Assembly: GCA_020634495.1 (NCBI GenBank)
Contig: JACKBR010000046.1
Coordinates: 1-35,351, forward strand
Reading direction: 5' to 3'
From: Ardenticatenaceae bacterium
GTDB lineage: Bacteria; Chloroflexota; Anaerolineae; Promineifilales; Promineifilaceae
DNA length: 35,351 nt
Every line of letters starts with the position of its first letter. Position 1 is the stretch's first letter. Made by a program: the position numbers and the translations under genes. A model generated the notes under the pieces. It was not told the DNA's origin. It saw nothing but the letters and a program-made list of their open reading frames with translations, and ran no database searches. Positions 25,116 through 33,757 of this stretch are shown piece by piece.

Positions 25116-26735
25116 ATGAACAACGAAACTGAACGCGAGAACGAGCTAATTAGGCTTTACCTAAAAAAAGGGTCAACAATTGATGAACTGCAGGCGCGAT
25201 TTGCGGCTCTGGTAGCTAGCGGAGTAGACCCGGATGATTTGGCTCACCGCATAGCAAATAGAGTGGCAGAAGAGCATCGGAAACGTCGGCGTCTTGTTGC
25301 CGGGTGGCTATTTGTCGTAATCCCTATCATGGCACTCATCGGGACAATCTCGATTTTCCTTTTTGTGCAACCCATGAAGGAAAAGACGAGGTTGGCAGCT
25401 GTCGCCTGGCTGGCTTCGCCTACGCCAGCAGTCACAGTTACTGGTACTCCAACCCCAATGCCACCAGATGGAGCAACGCCAACTCCTACAGCGACTGTTA
25501 CGATTGCGCCCACGCTAACTCCAACAATAGGGACGCCAGAACCAGAAGCCTGGACATTTACCGGTAGGATAACACGCTATGGCGCTAATGAGGTGTTGGC
25601 GGACACACAGGTTTCATTGCAAGTGCACTTGAGTGGGGGGCAAGAGGAAGTGATTCCGGTAACAATCAAGGATTCTGGCGACTTTGTCGGAGAGTTTGAG
25701 AGTACGGTGGCGGTTGAGGAAGCGATTGCGCGCATAACGTTGCCAACCGATTCCTGGCAAATACGTCTCACTGACGATTCTGCTTGGCTACAAGACAGCA
25801 CGGACCCCACCAAATTTTCAACGGCAATCAGTGGCACAGAAACACCTCCATTGAACTTGGAAGCGGTGGTTAGCCGGAGATTTGCTGGGCGGGTGGCCTT
25901 AAGTACCTCCCCTGAAGGCACAGACGCCGCCGGCGTGCCGGATATTCAGCTAGAAATTGAAGAAAGCGAAGATGGGCAGAACTGGCAAGCAGCCCATTGT
26001 GGGCAAACGCCAGAAACTCAGGAGGGTGTGTTGCTTGATAAACAGGGTAACTTTGCCTTGACCTGTGATTCGGGTAATGGGCAGGCTTACTACCGCCTAC
26101 GCCCCACTTTGCCGACCGTTTATCAGGCATCCGCTTCGGTTGAACTTGCTCCGGAAGGGTGGGTCGTGGATGAGACTGGCTGGTGGACGAGTCAGCCTCT
26201 TGCAGTGGGCGAGTCTACCGAGTTGTCGTTGTTGTACCAGTTACAGAGCGTCATCTTGTTGGTGACAGACCCATACCTCACCCTGGAACCGAATGTTGAA
26301 AGCTGGGAAAAAGTCGTCTATGCCAATGCCGGCACGGAAGGTGGAGAGTACGAGGCGTATGTGGCGACCGTTACCAACGCTAACGCAAATGACTTAAGAG
26401 CTATCTGGACGCTATTCCTACCACTAGGAGATTATTATCTAGAAGTCTGGACTCCTGATCGTATGAGTACGCCAGTTCGTTACGTCGTTGAAGTAGAAAA
26501 GGGTAGTGCCGGCGATCCGGAATATCAACTCAATTACATTTCGAGACAGGGGAATAGAAAGGGTGTGTGGTGGAATTTTGATGTCGGAGAACAACCAGCC
26601 TACCCGATTTTCTCGTTATCGGGGCCTGTTACCATTCAGGCTTTTCCTTTTACTACTGATCCAGATTTCCCTTTTGACAACACGGAGATGGCTGTGGGGC
26701 CTATACGAGTGGTGGTTGGGCAAGCCCCAAAGTAA
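25116..26735 (+). CDS. Single-pass membrane protein with Thr-Pro stalk and beta-rich exterior
   Basis: I do not recognise the family of this 539-residue protein. A short helical, charged N-terminus (1-58, cytoplasmic) precedes one transmembrane helix (about 61-86), a Thr-Pro-rich stalk (about 103-145) and roughly 390 residues of beta-rich external domains. The external part has segments resembling carboxypeptidase-regulatory/Ig-like repeats (TFTGRITRYG, RRFAGRVALS). There is no cleavable signal peptide, so the N-terminus stays inside. It lies seven bases after the kinase-fold gene, suggesting co-translation and a shared membrane complex. No strong ribosome site is seen. Function unknown; a receptor or structural subunit is possible. 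Confidence 0.75.
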   Translation: MNNETERENELIRLYLKKGSTIDELQARFAALVASGVDPDDLAHRIANRVAEEHRKRRRLVAGWLFVVIPIMALIGTISIFLFVQPMKEKTRLAAVAWLASPTPAVTVTGTPTPMPPDGATPTPTATVTIAPTLTPTIGTPEPEAWTFTGRITRYGANEVLADTQVSLQVHLSGGQEEVIPVTIKDSGDFVGEFESTVAVEEAIARITLPTDSWQIRLTDDSAWLQDSTDPTKFSTAISGTETPPLNLEAVVSRRFAGRVALSTSPEGTDAAGVPDIQLEIEESEDGQNWQAAHCGQTPETQEGVLLDKQGNFALTCDSGNGQAYYRLRPTLPTVYQASASVELAPEGWVVDETGWWTSQPLAVGESTELSLLYQLQSVILLVTDPYLTLEPNVESWEKVVYANAGTEGGEYEAYVATVTNANANDLRAIWTLFLPLGDYYLEVWTPDRMSTPVRYVVEVEKGSAGDPEYQLNYISRQGNRKGVWWNFDVGEQPAYPIFSLSGPVTIQAFPFTTDPDFPFDNTEMAVGPIRVVVGQAPK

Positions 26736-26896
26736 ACACTGCAATTGCCACAACAACTCCAGCGATTTTCACTGGAGCTAACACGGCCGAAAGTTGACAA
26801 CGGAAGAGGAATCAACCAGTACAAACGAGGTTCCAGAGGGAATTGGTAGCTAATCATGCTATTGACCGTTTTAACGTGCGGCAAAGGAGGGTGAAG
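26736..26896. other. 161-base intergenic gap
   Basis: This gap contains a small inverted repeat (CTCCAG at 26757-26762, CTGGAG at 26772-26777, nine-base loop) with no T run after it. It also has a TTGACA at 26794-26799 without a convincing -10. Nothing coding is supported. Confidence 0.4.
26883..26890 (+). promoter_or_regulatory. Shine-Dalgarno deciding the start of the small membrane protein
   Basis: AAAGGAGG, the best ribosome site in the window, lies six bases before the ATG at 26897. It favours this start over an in-frame ATG at 26843, which has no ribosome site and would add 18 hydrophilic residues. Confidence 0.8.
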
Positions 26897-27397
26897 ATGC
26901 AAGTAAGTAAATGGATTTCCGGGTCAGGGGTTTTGGTCGTATTGGTCTTTTTCTTTTTGCCCTGGGTCACTGTTTCCTGTGGAAACCAGAATTTTGTGAC
27001 GGTAAGTGGGTATGAGTTGGCGGTTGGGGCGGAGATTAGTACCGGCTTTACCGTGGAGAAGACGGAAGGGGACGCGGCCGTTTTCATCATCCCCGCTGCC
27101 GCCTTGGTGGCCGGGTCATTGCTGGCCTTGGCACTGAGTGGGACTTTGCCGACGCGAGGAACGGCTGCCGGGCAAATTCTAGCCGCCGCAGCGGGCCTGC
27201 TCATTATCTGGCTGAAATGGTCGCAAATGAGCCAGGATGTTCGCGCCCAAGGGGGCGATGTGAGTACAGAAGCAGGGTTCTGGTTTACCATCGTTGGGCT
27301 AGGGCTGATTATTTTGGGTGGAGTTTTGACCTTCATGGAACGATCAAACAGCAATTATTCTGATCCGAATCAGCACATAACTGGATACTACTCATAA
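26897..27397 (+). CDS. Small four-helix membrane protein
   Basis: The 166-residue protein has four hydrophobic segments (about 9-27, 60-82, 88-106, 126-146). After helix one comes an external WVTVSCG segment. I do not recognise a named family. The size and layout resemble many small integral membrane proteins encoded beside bacterial signalling genes. Its very strong ribosome site suggests it is made in larger amounts than its neighbours. It may be a membrane subunit of the complex or a target of the downstream death-like-domain protein. Function unknown. Confidence 0.75.
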   Translation: MQVSKWISGSGVLVVLVFFFLPWVTVSCGNQNFVTVSGYELAVGAEISTGFTVEKTEGDAAVFIIPAAALVAGSLLALALSGTLPTRGTAAGQILAAAAGLLIIWLKWSQMSQDVRAQGGDVSTEAGFWFTIVGLGLIILGGVLTFMERSNSNYSDPNQHITGYYS

Positions 27398-27452
27398 GTC
27401 AGGCTAATGGCTGACCAATTAGCAAAATATTGATTTAAGGTGCGAATGAGGT

Positions 27453-28514
27453 ATGCCTGATCCAAACACATCGCAACAAGAAACTCAAGATAGTTTCACT
27501 TATGATGCAGCAAGCTGGCCACACGGTATTATTCGTCAATTATTGTGTAATGCCTATGATGCTGAGGAGCTAAAAACCCTTGCTCAGGATTTGAGTGTCT
27601 CTGTTGACTTAGACGGGACTGAAGGGAGAACAAAATATGCTCGTGAAATGGTAGACATGTGCAGAAGGCGGGGGATATTGGGCCAATTGTTGGGTCTGGT
27701 AGCAAGACAAAGACCTAATAAGTACACACTTTATAAAAGGAGTCTTACAGGAGGGAATGAAGAGAACCGCCTTGTACACGTAAATTTCGTGGTGGTGGCA
27801 ATGACGCAGGCAGAAGCAAAGCAATTATTGGATGAACCCCAAAAATATGCTAGAAGTGGCTTTCAAGAATTTGCAGGCATCCCAGAATATGTCGTCGACC
27901 TACCCACCCATTACAAAACTGAACGTGACAAATGGGAACCTCATTCTTGCCCTGAATCCAGTATTATACAGATAATTGAAGATACTTTCATGCGCCTTCA
28001 ACCGCAAATGATTCGTTCTGTTAACAATTCTGAACAGATGATTATCCTTGAACCTCGCTTCTATTCGCAAGATTTTCTTACAGACACGACATTATGGAGC
28101 AACCTAAAAAACACAGGTTGTATCGTCATCGTTGATACGGTTTCATTATTTCACAAAGATGTGTGGGAAGCTTTTATACAAACAGGCATTAGCCAAAGCG
28201 ATAGAAACACAGTTTCAATGTTAATGCTTGCCCCCATTAATTTAGCGAGTCATCCCGTTCATAAATTAATAACAAATATGGTGCGAGAAAATCTCAAAAA
28301 GGGGTTTCGGAAATTTGCTGAAGAGTGGAACCTTTCTTTTGAATTTGGTAACGCGGACAAAGTTTTTCTTCAACGTTGGATTTCTGCTATGTTACATAGA
28401 TTTGCTGAACAAACGCTTGGTGCAATGGATGAAGAATCTGGCCACTTAATGGAAAGGCAAATTCAGGTTAATGGAGCTATTGGCAGTCTGGTTCTACGAA
28501 GACGACCACGGTGA
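27453..28514 (+). CDS. Effector-associated/death-like domain protein with unknown alpha/beta domain
   Basis: Residues about 24-92 of this 353-residue protein form a compact helical domain. Its pattern (IIRQLLCNAYDAEELKTLA, DLSVSVDLDG, AREMVDMCRRRGIL, GLVARQRP) matches the small effector-associated/bacterial death-like domains described in conflict systems, which join effectors to their sensors. The rest (about 105-350) is a predicted alpha/beta domain with strands such as VNFVVVAM, MIILEPRF and CIVIVDTV. It resembles, loosely, TIR-like proteins encoded beside KGGVGR ATPases (FxsC-type), but I see no catalytic motif I can name. The stop is six bases before the ATPase start, so the two are almost surely co-translated. 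It is AT-richer than most neighbours. First domain likely; second domain unknown. Confidence 0.75.
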   Translation: MPDPNTSQQETQDSFTYDAASWPHGIIRQLLCNAYDAEELKTLAQDLSVSVDLDGTEGRTKYAREMVDMCRRRGILGQLLGLVARQRPNKYTLYKRSLTGGNEENRLVHVNFVVVAMTQAEAKQLLDEPQKYARSGFQEFAGIPEYVVDLPTHYKTERDKWEPHSCPESSIIQIIEDTFMRLQPQMIRSVNNSEQMIILEPRFYSQDFLTDTTLWSNLKNTGCIVIVDTVSLFHKDVWEAFIQTGISQSDRNTVSMLMLAPINLASHPVHKLITNMVRENLKKGFRKFAEEWNLSFEFGNADKVFLQRWISAMLHRFAEQTLGAMDEESGHLMERQIQVNGAIGSLVLRRRPR

Positions 28515-28520
28515 TGTTTT

Positions 28521-31500
28521 ATGATTTTCACCTTTTATTCCTACAAGGGTGGCGTCGGCCGTTCGATGGCGTTGGCGAATGTGGCCGAATTTTTTTACCA
28601 GAACGGGCTAAATGTCCTGATTGTGGATTGGGATTTGGAAGCGCCGGGATTGGAGCGTTTCTTTGAGAAAGTTGACCATCAGGGGATATTAGAGGGTCGC
28701 GGAGTGATTGACATGCTGCTTGACTATAAAGTGCGCATGACAAAAAAACTGGAGCTAGATGAAAGAGGCGAATTCCCCTTCTTGAAGCCAACGCCTGACC
28801 TGACAATTGATTTACATCCGGAAGAGAAAACGGAAGATCGCAGCCTCCGTCTCTTAACGGCCGGAAACCGCAGCACCGCCGAATTTGTCAACTATGCCCA
28901 TGCCGTCATCACCTTTGACTGGCAAGACTTTTACGAGAACTGGAAGGGTGAGCAATACTTTGAATGGCTGCGGCATCAGCTTATTGCCGCAGCCGATATT
29001 GTGCTAATTGACAGCCGCACCGGGGTCACGGAAATGGGTGGGGTGTGTACCTACCAACTGGCCGATGTGGTGGTGATGTTTTGCGGCACAAACGAGCAAA
29101 ACCTGAATGGAACGAGGGAGATGGCGGAACGTTTTGAGGGCGAAGGCGTGGTTGAGGCGAGGAATAATCGTCCTCTGCATCGCATCATTGTCCCTGCCCG
29201 TTTTGATTTGAACGCCCCTAGAGAGTTCGCAAATGCCTACGAACGCGAGATGGAATCTTTCAACCATTTCCTACCTATCCAAGTCAAAGAGGAAATAGGC
29301 ACATTGTGGGAATTGGCTGTGCCATACATTCTCGACTACTCTTTCAAAGAAAGGGTCGCTATGGGTGAGCCCGGAGAGACTTTAGCCAAACCATTGATAA
29401 AGCCATACAAATTGTTAGCCAAGTGTATGACAATGCTCTACCAGGCACAGAAGCAAGAAGAAGCACAAAAACAAGAGGCTCTGACGAAGATTGAAAACTT
29501 GAAAGAGCGACAATTCCCTGAACTGATTGTCCGCGAAGACGATGAAGTAGCCCGACAACGAGTCAAGATTCGGGCGGCATTAAGGGGGGGGGATTTCAAG
29601 GAAGCTGAAAAGTTATTAGATGACGTTCGTCTGCGTTTTCCAAACGATAAGCGTCTTGTTGCCTTTGAAAAAGAAATAACAAAAGCTCGACACGAAAAAT
29701 TAGAAGGATTAAGCAATCTTATTCGACAATCTCTTAACGAGGCACAATCAACCAATAACCTGAATGCTATCGGTCAATGGATTGATGAATATGAAAGTCT
29801 GGCCCCAAGTCGTATGGAATCCGTACAGGCTTGGCGTAGACAATTATCAGAAGTACAAAAGATTTTGGAAGCAGGGGCAATACTGAGTGAAACTAGACTT
29901 AGATGTATGGAATTATGGGCTGAAGGAGGTGTGCCAAACGCGAAGATTGCCCTTGAACGAGCAGTGGACTTAGAACATCGTTATGGAAAATATCATTCTT
30001 CTATATCCCAGTTGAAAGCAGAAGCAGAGGAGATGTACCATCGTGCGCGGGAACTTGCTGGAGCACATTCGACAACTGCTGTCACTGGTCGCTTTGAATC
30101 ACTCTTGACCGAATATCGAAGACTGCGGGATCAAGGGGTTCATTATGTTCCGGCTTTATCATTTCAGAGAACTGAAACTGGGGAATTGTTTATTGACGAA
30201 CGATCGGACAATTTCGACTTACTACAATTAACGCAAGACAGTTCAATAGAAGATGTCTGGGAAATAGATATTGCTATTATCAACTTACAACAAGTTGCTC
30301 GCGATTATGCCCGGCAAAAAGCTGAAGAAAAACTTCATAATGCGGAAACCTGTTTGCGCGAATCACCTCGTCGAGCAAATGAAATTCTTGAAGAGGCTTT
30401 GAATCTTTTTGGATTATCCCCAGAAGACAGAGAAAGACTTGAACGATTTCAGGAGAACCACGTCATTCCGGCTGTACAGCGACGTGAAGAAGCAGAAAGG
30501 TTACGGGATGGAGCAGAAATACTATCTGCTTTTCAAGGCTGGGTTCAGCTAGAAAAAGCCCTTGAAAAAGACCCTCGTACCCCCGACATTTCAGAAGCCC
30601 GAGAACGGCTACGCCCGCGATTTGAACAATGGGTACAACAAGAACTGATGCGCCTTCATCGGGATCAGACAGCTATCCCTCGAGCCTATCTTGGACAAAA
30701 AGAGTATCAGCAGCAATATAGACAACTTATTGATCGGGCTAACGAACTGGCTGGCTGGAGCAGCCAGGATCCATTATTGCAGCGATTAACGGCCGAAATA
30801 GAAACATTTGTCAACCAGTCTAGAGAAATACTGGAGACGTATGAGTATGTTTCCGGTCAAACTCGTGCTATTCAAGGATATTTAGAACAGCGTAATTTCC
30901 GCTTAGCCTATGAGACTTTTGCCCGCTTACAAGAGCGGGTAGGCGACACGCAGCTGCGAGAATACTATCCAGATTTGCCCGGTATCCAACTTCAATTGGA
31001 AATCCGCAGCCGTATAGATACGCTCGTCAAAAATTTAGAAACAAATTTAGGCGCAGATGAGTCCCGTTTAGAACAATCCATCTACAGGCTGCAAGATGCT
31101 CTGAAGGAGTCTCCTGACCATCCGGAAATTCCGCCCCTATTACGCCGTTTTCGCTCCCGACTTGCTTTCCGCCAGGGACAGAAAGCATATGAAGACGAGA
31201 AATATAGAGAGGCGCGGCGTGAGCTGGAAAAAGTAGATAGTGACGACATAATTGAAGCCCAATCGCTGCTGCGCCAGTTGGAAGCGGCGGAAAAAGAGCG
31301 TGACGAATTGGCGCGAGATATTGATCGGATCAGCAAAGCCAAAGAAGCAAAACAGTGGCGGTCGGCTTATGAGTTAGCCAGCCGCTGGATCGGTCAGCCG
31401 GTTTATGCACGCTCTTTAGAGAACCAGCTTGCTCAACTTCATAAAGATATTGTGGAGGAATGGCACACAGACGCCACGCGCAATCTGGAAACACTGAGCC

Positions 31501-33596
31501 GGCAACGGCCGCTTGACGAAGCCCGAATCAAAGAATATCTGCACGTTTTTGATACCCTAAACGATCATGAAAAGCTGGCCGAGTGGCAGCGCAAGGCGTT
31601 GGCTCCCTGTCACCAACAGGCGGCACAAACAGCGCAGAAAATTGGCGATCTGGAAGAAAGCGTACGCCAGTGGCGTGAGGCGCTGCGTCTGGACGGCGAC
31701 AACGACGCTTATGAAGAGGGATTGGCGCTGGCGCGGAAGGCATTGTTAGCGCAGCAGATAGCCGCTGCGCCGGCCGATTGGGAAGCGGCGGTCAGGCTCT
31801 ACCGGGAACTGCAACAAGAATACCCGGAAGATGTAGAAATTCGCCTGCGATTGGCGGAGATTTACTTGCATCAACAGAAGTTGGGCGCAGCCTTGTCTCA
31901 GCTGACATGGATTGATGCCCTGGATGAGCAACGTGATGTGAAATTGCCAGCGCCGATTATTGCAGAGAAGGCCCGGTTACGCGAGCAGCTTGAACAGGCG
32001 CAAGCCATCTTGCAGCGCCGCGAAGAAATCGAGGGTTATCTGCAAATCAGCCGGGACTTGGGTGATTATGAAGAAGCGCAGCGCCGGCATCGGAAATTGT
32101 TACAGGATTATCCCGGCGCCAACGCGGATAACCGCAAATGGTGGGACGAGAACATTGCTCGTCTGGCACAGGAATTAGAGAAAGATTGGCAGCAGGTCGT
32201 TAGCGATGCGGAAGTACCACAGGCAACAGGCCAGGTCGTCATGATACTGCGAAAAATCCTCACCTTGCAACCTGGCAACGCAAAGGCAAAACAACAATTG
32301 TTGAGAGTGGCTAATCAAGCTGGCGATCTGGGCAATGACGTAGATCGTTTTATTGGCGCACCCCTTGGCCGGGCGACGGCCGGCGCAACGCCACTCACCG
32401 CCTTGGAAAATCGGATTGAGCAAGCTCAAGCTTTGCAAGAGCAGGTAGCTGCCTGTCTGGAGGCCCTCAGCAGCAAGCTGGCAGCTGAGGTTGTGGATAG
32501 CAAACAAAAGCATGAACAGCTTCAGGAGCGACAGATCGATTTGCTGCGGCACATCCAAACGTTAGGAACTCTACACGATTTGTTGCAGCAGGGCTATGTA
32601 CGGTTGGAAAAAGGCCAGCGCAGCGGCCAATGGAACGAGGTAGAGACAATCACCAGCCGGCTGCAGCAAGAATTCGGCGATCATCCGGTGGTTTATGCCT
32701 TTATGCGCGAATTGGACCAGACAAAACGGGCCCGGCAAGAAATTGATCGTAAAAGCAAGGCATTAAAAGGAGCGGTTCAAGCAGAGCAGTGGCGCGAAGG
32801 CCAGCGGCTGCTTGGCGAGTTGCGAGAATTGGATGGAGACGGCCGTTACTTAGTCACTGACAGTTTGACGTTCGAGACCGATTTTGCGGAACGGCCGTTG
32901 TCCTTCGTGGAATTTGAAAAACGATTAACAGATCACCTCAACCGCATAAGCGTGCTCTATCAATGGCTGGCGCCCCTGCTACAAGCCGCCCCCTGGCGCG
33001 GCCCGGCCTTACCCACTGCCAGCCTGTTCCCAGACGATTTGCGCAACCTGACACAACTGGTGGCTGAATGGCTCAATACGTCTGAAGACAAAACGCCAAC
33101 GGTTGGGCGATTTATTCTTTCCACCGTTCGTGAACAACAGGAGAAAGGAAACTTTGGCGCAGCGCTGGCTTTATGCCAGGATGCCCTAGGCGATGGCGCC
33201 CAAAGCAAAATGACAACGGTGGGATTTAGCGGCCGGTATACCTTGCGCCATCTCTATAGCCGGCTACAGCAAGCGCCAGAAGTACCGGCGACCGAGGTGG
33301 ATGGTGAATTAATGAGGCTGGTTTTGCAACAGGGGCATCTATGTCAGGCCCGTATCGCTCTCTGGTTGGCGCAGGCGGAACAGGAGCTAACCGACCTGAC
33401 TCGCCAGGAAACGTTGTTTGAGCAAATGTTGGCTGATTTGCGTGGCTGTGTCGGCCGGCAGAGCGGTGCGTGGTTCTGGCAAAAAGGGCAAATTCGAGAA
33501 CAAGGCAGTTTGCTTTATCGCCAGCTTCGTGAAATAAGCCCACAGGCCGTAGAGCCACAGACGCTACATGGATTATTGATTGGTAGTCAGCGATAG
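28521..33596 (+). CDS. KGGVGR-type SIMIBI ATPase with giant TPR-like scaffold
   Basis: The first ~300 residues of this 1,691-residue protein are a ParA/MinD-like P-loop ATPase. The deviant Walker A reads KGGVGRS (9-15), with Arg where the second conserved Lys normally stands. It is followed by VDWDLEAPG (D36, D38) and a switch II/Walker B segment LIDSRTG (D164). This combination defines the KGGVGR-motif ATPase group, some of which carry TPR tails (FxsT-like). Residues about 345-1691 are charged helical repeats paralogous to the tail of the kinase at 1572. The protein is cytoplasmic. It probably acts as an ATP-driven switch on the same partner that the kinase binds, with the death-like-domain protein encoded six bases upstream as its effector or adaptor. 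Confidence 0.88.
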   Translation: MIFTFYSYKGGVGRSMALANVAEFFYQNGLNVLIVDWDLEAPGLERFFEKVDHQGILEGRGVIDMLLDYKVRMTKKLELDERGEFPFLKPTPDLTIDLHPEEKTEDRSLRLLTAGNRSTAEFVNYAHAVITFDWQDFYENWKGEQYFEWLRHQLIAAADIVLIDSRTGVTEMGGVCTYQLADVVVMFCGTNEQNLNGTREMAERFEGEGVVEARNNRPLHRIIVPARFDLNAPREFANAYEREMESFNHFLPIQVKEEIGTLWELAVPYILDYSFKERVAMGEPGETLAKPLIKPYKLLAKCMTMLYQAQKQEEAQKQEALTKIENLKERQFPELIVREDDEVARQRVKIRAALRGGDFKEAEKLLDDVRLRFPNDKRLVAFEKEITKARHEKLEGLSNLIRQSLNEAQSTNNLNAIGQWIDEYESLAPSRMESVQAWRRQLSEVQKILEAGAILSETRLRCMELWAEGGVPNAKIALERAVDLEHRYGKYHSSISQLKAEAEEMYHRARELAGAHSTTAVTGRFESLLTEYRRLRDQGVHYVPALSFQRTETGELFIDERSDNFDLLQLTQDSSIEDVWEIDIAIINLQQVARDYARQKAEEKLHNAETCLRESPRRANEILEEALNLFGLSPEDRERLERFQENHVIPAVQRREEAERLRDGAEILSAFQGWVQLEKALEKDPRTPDISEARERLRPRFEQWVQQELMRLHRDQTAIPRAYLGQKEYQQQYRQLIDRANELAGWSSQDPLLQRLTAEIETFVNQSREILETYEYVSGQTRAIQGYLEQRNFRLAYETFARLQERVGDTQLREYYPDLPGIQLQLEIRSRIDTLVKNLETNLGADESRLEQSIYRLQDALKESPDHPEIPPLLRRFRSRLAFRQGQKAYEDEKYREARRELEKVDSDDIIEAQSLLRQLEAAEKERDELARDIDRISKAKEAKQWRSAYELASRWIGQPVYARSLENQLAQLHKDIVEEWHTDATRNLETLSRQRPLDEARIKEYLHVFDTLNDHEKLAEWQRKALAPCHQQAAQTAQKIGDLEESVRQWREALRLDGDNDAYEEGLALARKALLAQQIAAAPADWEAAVRLYRELQQEYPEDVEIRLRLAEIYLHQQKLGAALSQLTWIDALDEQRDVKLPAPIIAEKARLREQLEQAQAILQRREEIEGYLQISRDLGDYEEAQRRHRKLLQDYPGANADNRKWWDENIARLAQELEKDWQQVVSDAEVPQATGQVVMILRKILTLQPGNAKAKQQLLRVANQAGDLGNDVDRFIGAPLGRATAGATPLTALENRIEQAQALQEQVAACLEALSSKLAAEVVDSKQKHEQLQERQIDLLRHIQTLGTLHDLLQQGYVRLEKGQRSGQWNEVETITSRLQQEFGDHPVVYAFMRELDQTKRARQEIDRKSKALKGAVQAEQWREGQRLLGELRELDGDGRYLVTDSLTFETDFAERPLSFVEFEKRLTDHLNRISVLYQWLAPLLQAAPWRGPALPTASLFPDDLRNLTQLVAEWLNTSEDKTPTVGRFILSTVREQQEKGNFGAALALCQDALGDGAQSKMTTVGFSGRYTLRHLYSRLQQAPEVPATEVDGELMRLVLQQGHLCQARIALWLAQAEQELTDLTRQETLFEQMLADLRGCVGRQSGAWFWQKGQIREQGSLLYRQLREISPQAVEPQTLHGLLIGSQR
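29553..33593 (+). other. Scaffold module shared with the Ser/Thr kinase (copy 2)
   Basis: These ~1,345 residues align end to end with the tail of the kinase at 1572. PAVQRREEAE occurs at residue 650 here and 753 there, and the same order of shared words runs to the C-terminus. Confidence 0.85.
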
Positions 33597-33757
33597 TTCA
33601 TTCCCTGGTTGGCAAAGTGCCTGTTTTCCGGTGACGTTGTCCGATCGGCGCATTGTTTTAGCCACTTTTCTAACAAAGTCGCCTTGATCTGATTTCTGCT
33701 CTTTCATCTGAGCGAACGCCCTGTAACAATGAGCGAACATACCAAAAGGGTCAATAT
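33597..33757. other. 161-base gap with a paired direct repeat
   Basis: No coding frame is seen. TGAGCGAAC occurs at 33709-33717 and again at 33730-33738, 21 bases apart (two helical turns). AAAAGGG (33744-33750) is the likely ribosome site of the next gene. A separate promoter and operator for the CAP gene is plausible. Confidence 0.45.
33709..33738 (+). promoter_or_regulatory. Possible operator: two TGAGCGAAC copies, 21 bp period
   Basis: Two identical nonamers stand on the same face of the helix just ahead of the CAP gene ribosome site. This spacing suits a dimeric or tandem DNA-binding regulator; chance is not excluded. Confidence 0.3.

Larger units (their letters stand above)
5964..32898. 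repeat. Dispersed palindrome ACGGCCGT, 11 copies counted by eye
   Basis: Exact copies start at 5964, 7000, 11383, 14432, 17158, 18211, 19414, 24107, 24812, 32839 and 32891, nearly all inside genes and in different reading frames. About half a copy is expected by chance in 35 kb of even composition. It looks like a genome-wide highly iterated palindrome. Confidence 0.7.

Noticed and set aside
26757..26777. Inverted repeat as an intrinsic terminator
   Set aside because: The stem has only six pairs and no T run follows; listed only as content of the gap.
168..33596. Classical vWA-MoxR-VMAP ternary conflict system
   Set aside because: vWA proteins and a death-like domain are present, but no MoxR-type AAA+ ATPase or recognisable VMAP protein was found.
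168..33596. FxsA/FxsB RiPP-type system suggested by the KGGVGR ATPase
   Set aside because: No radical SAM gene or short FxSxx-ending peptide gene was seen near the ATPase.
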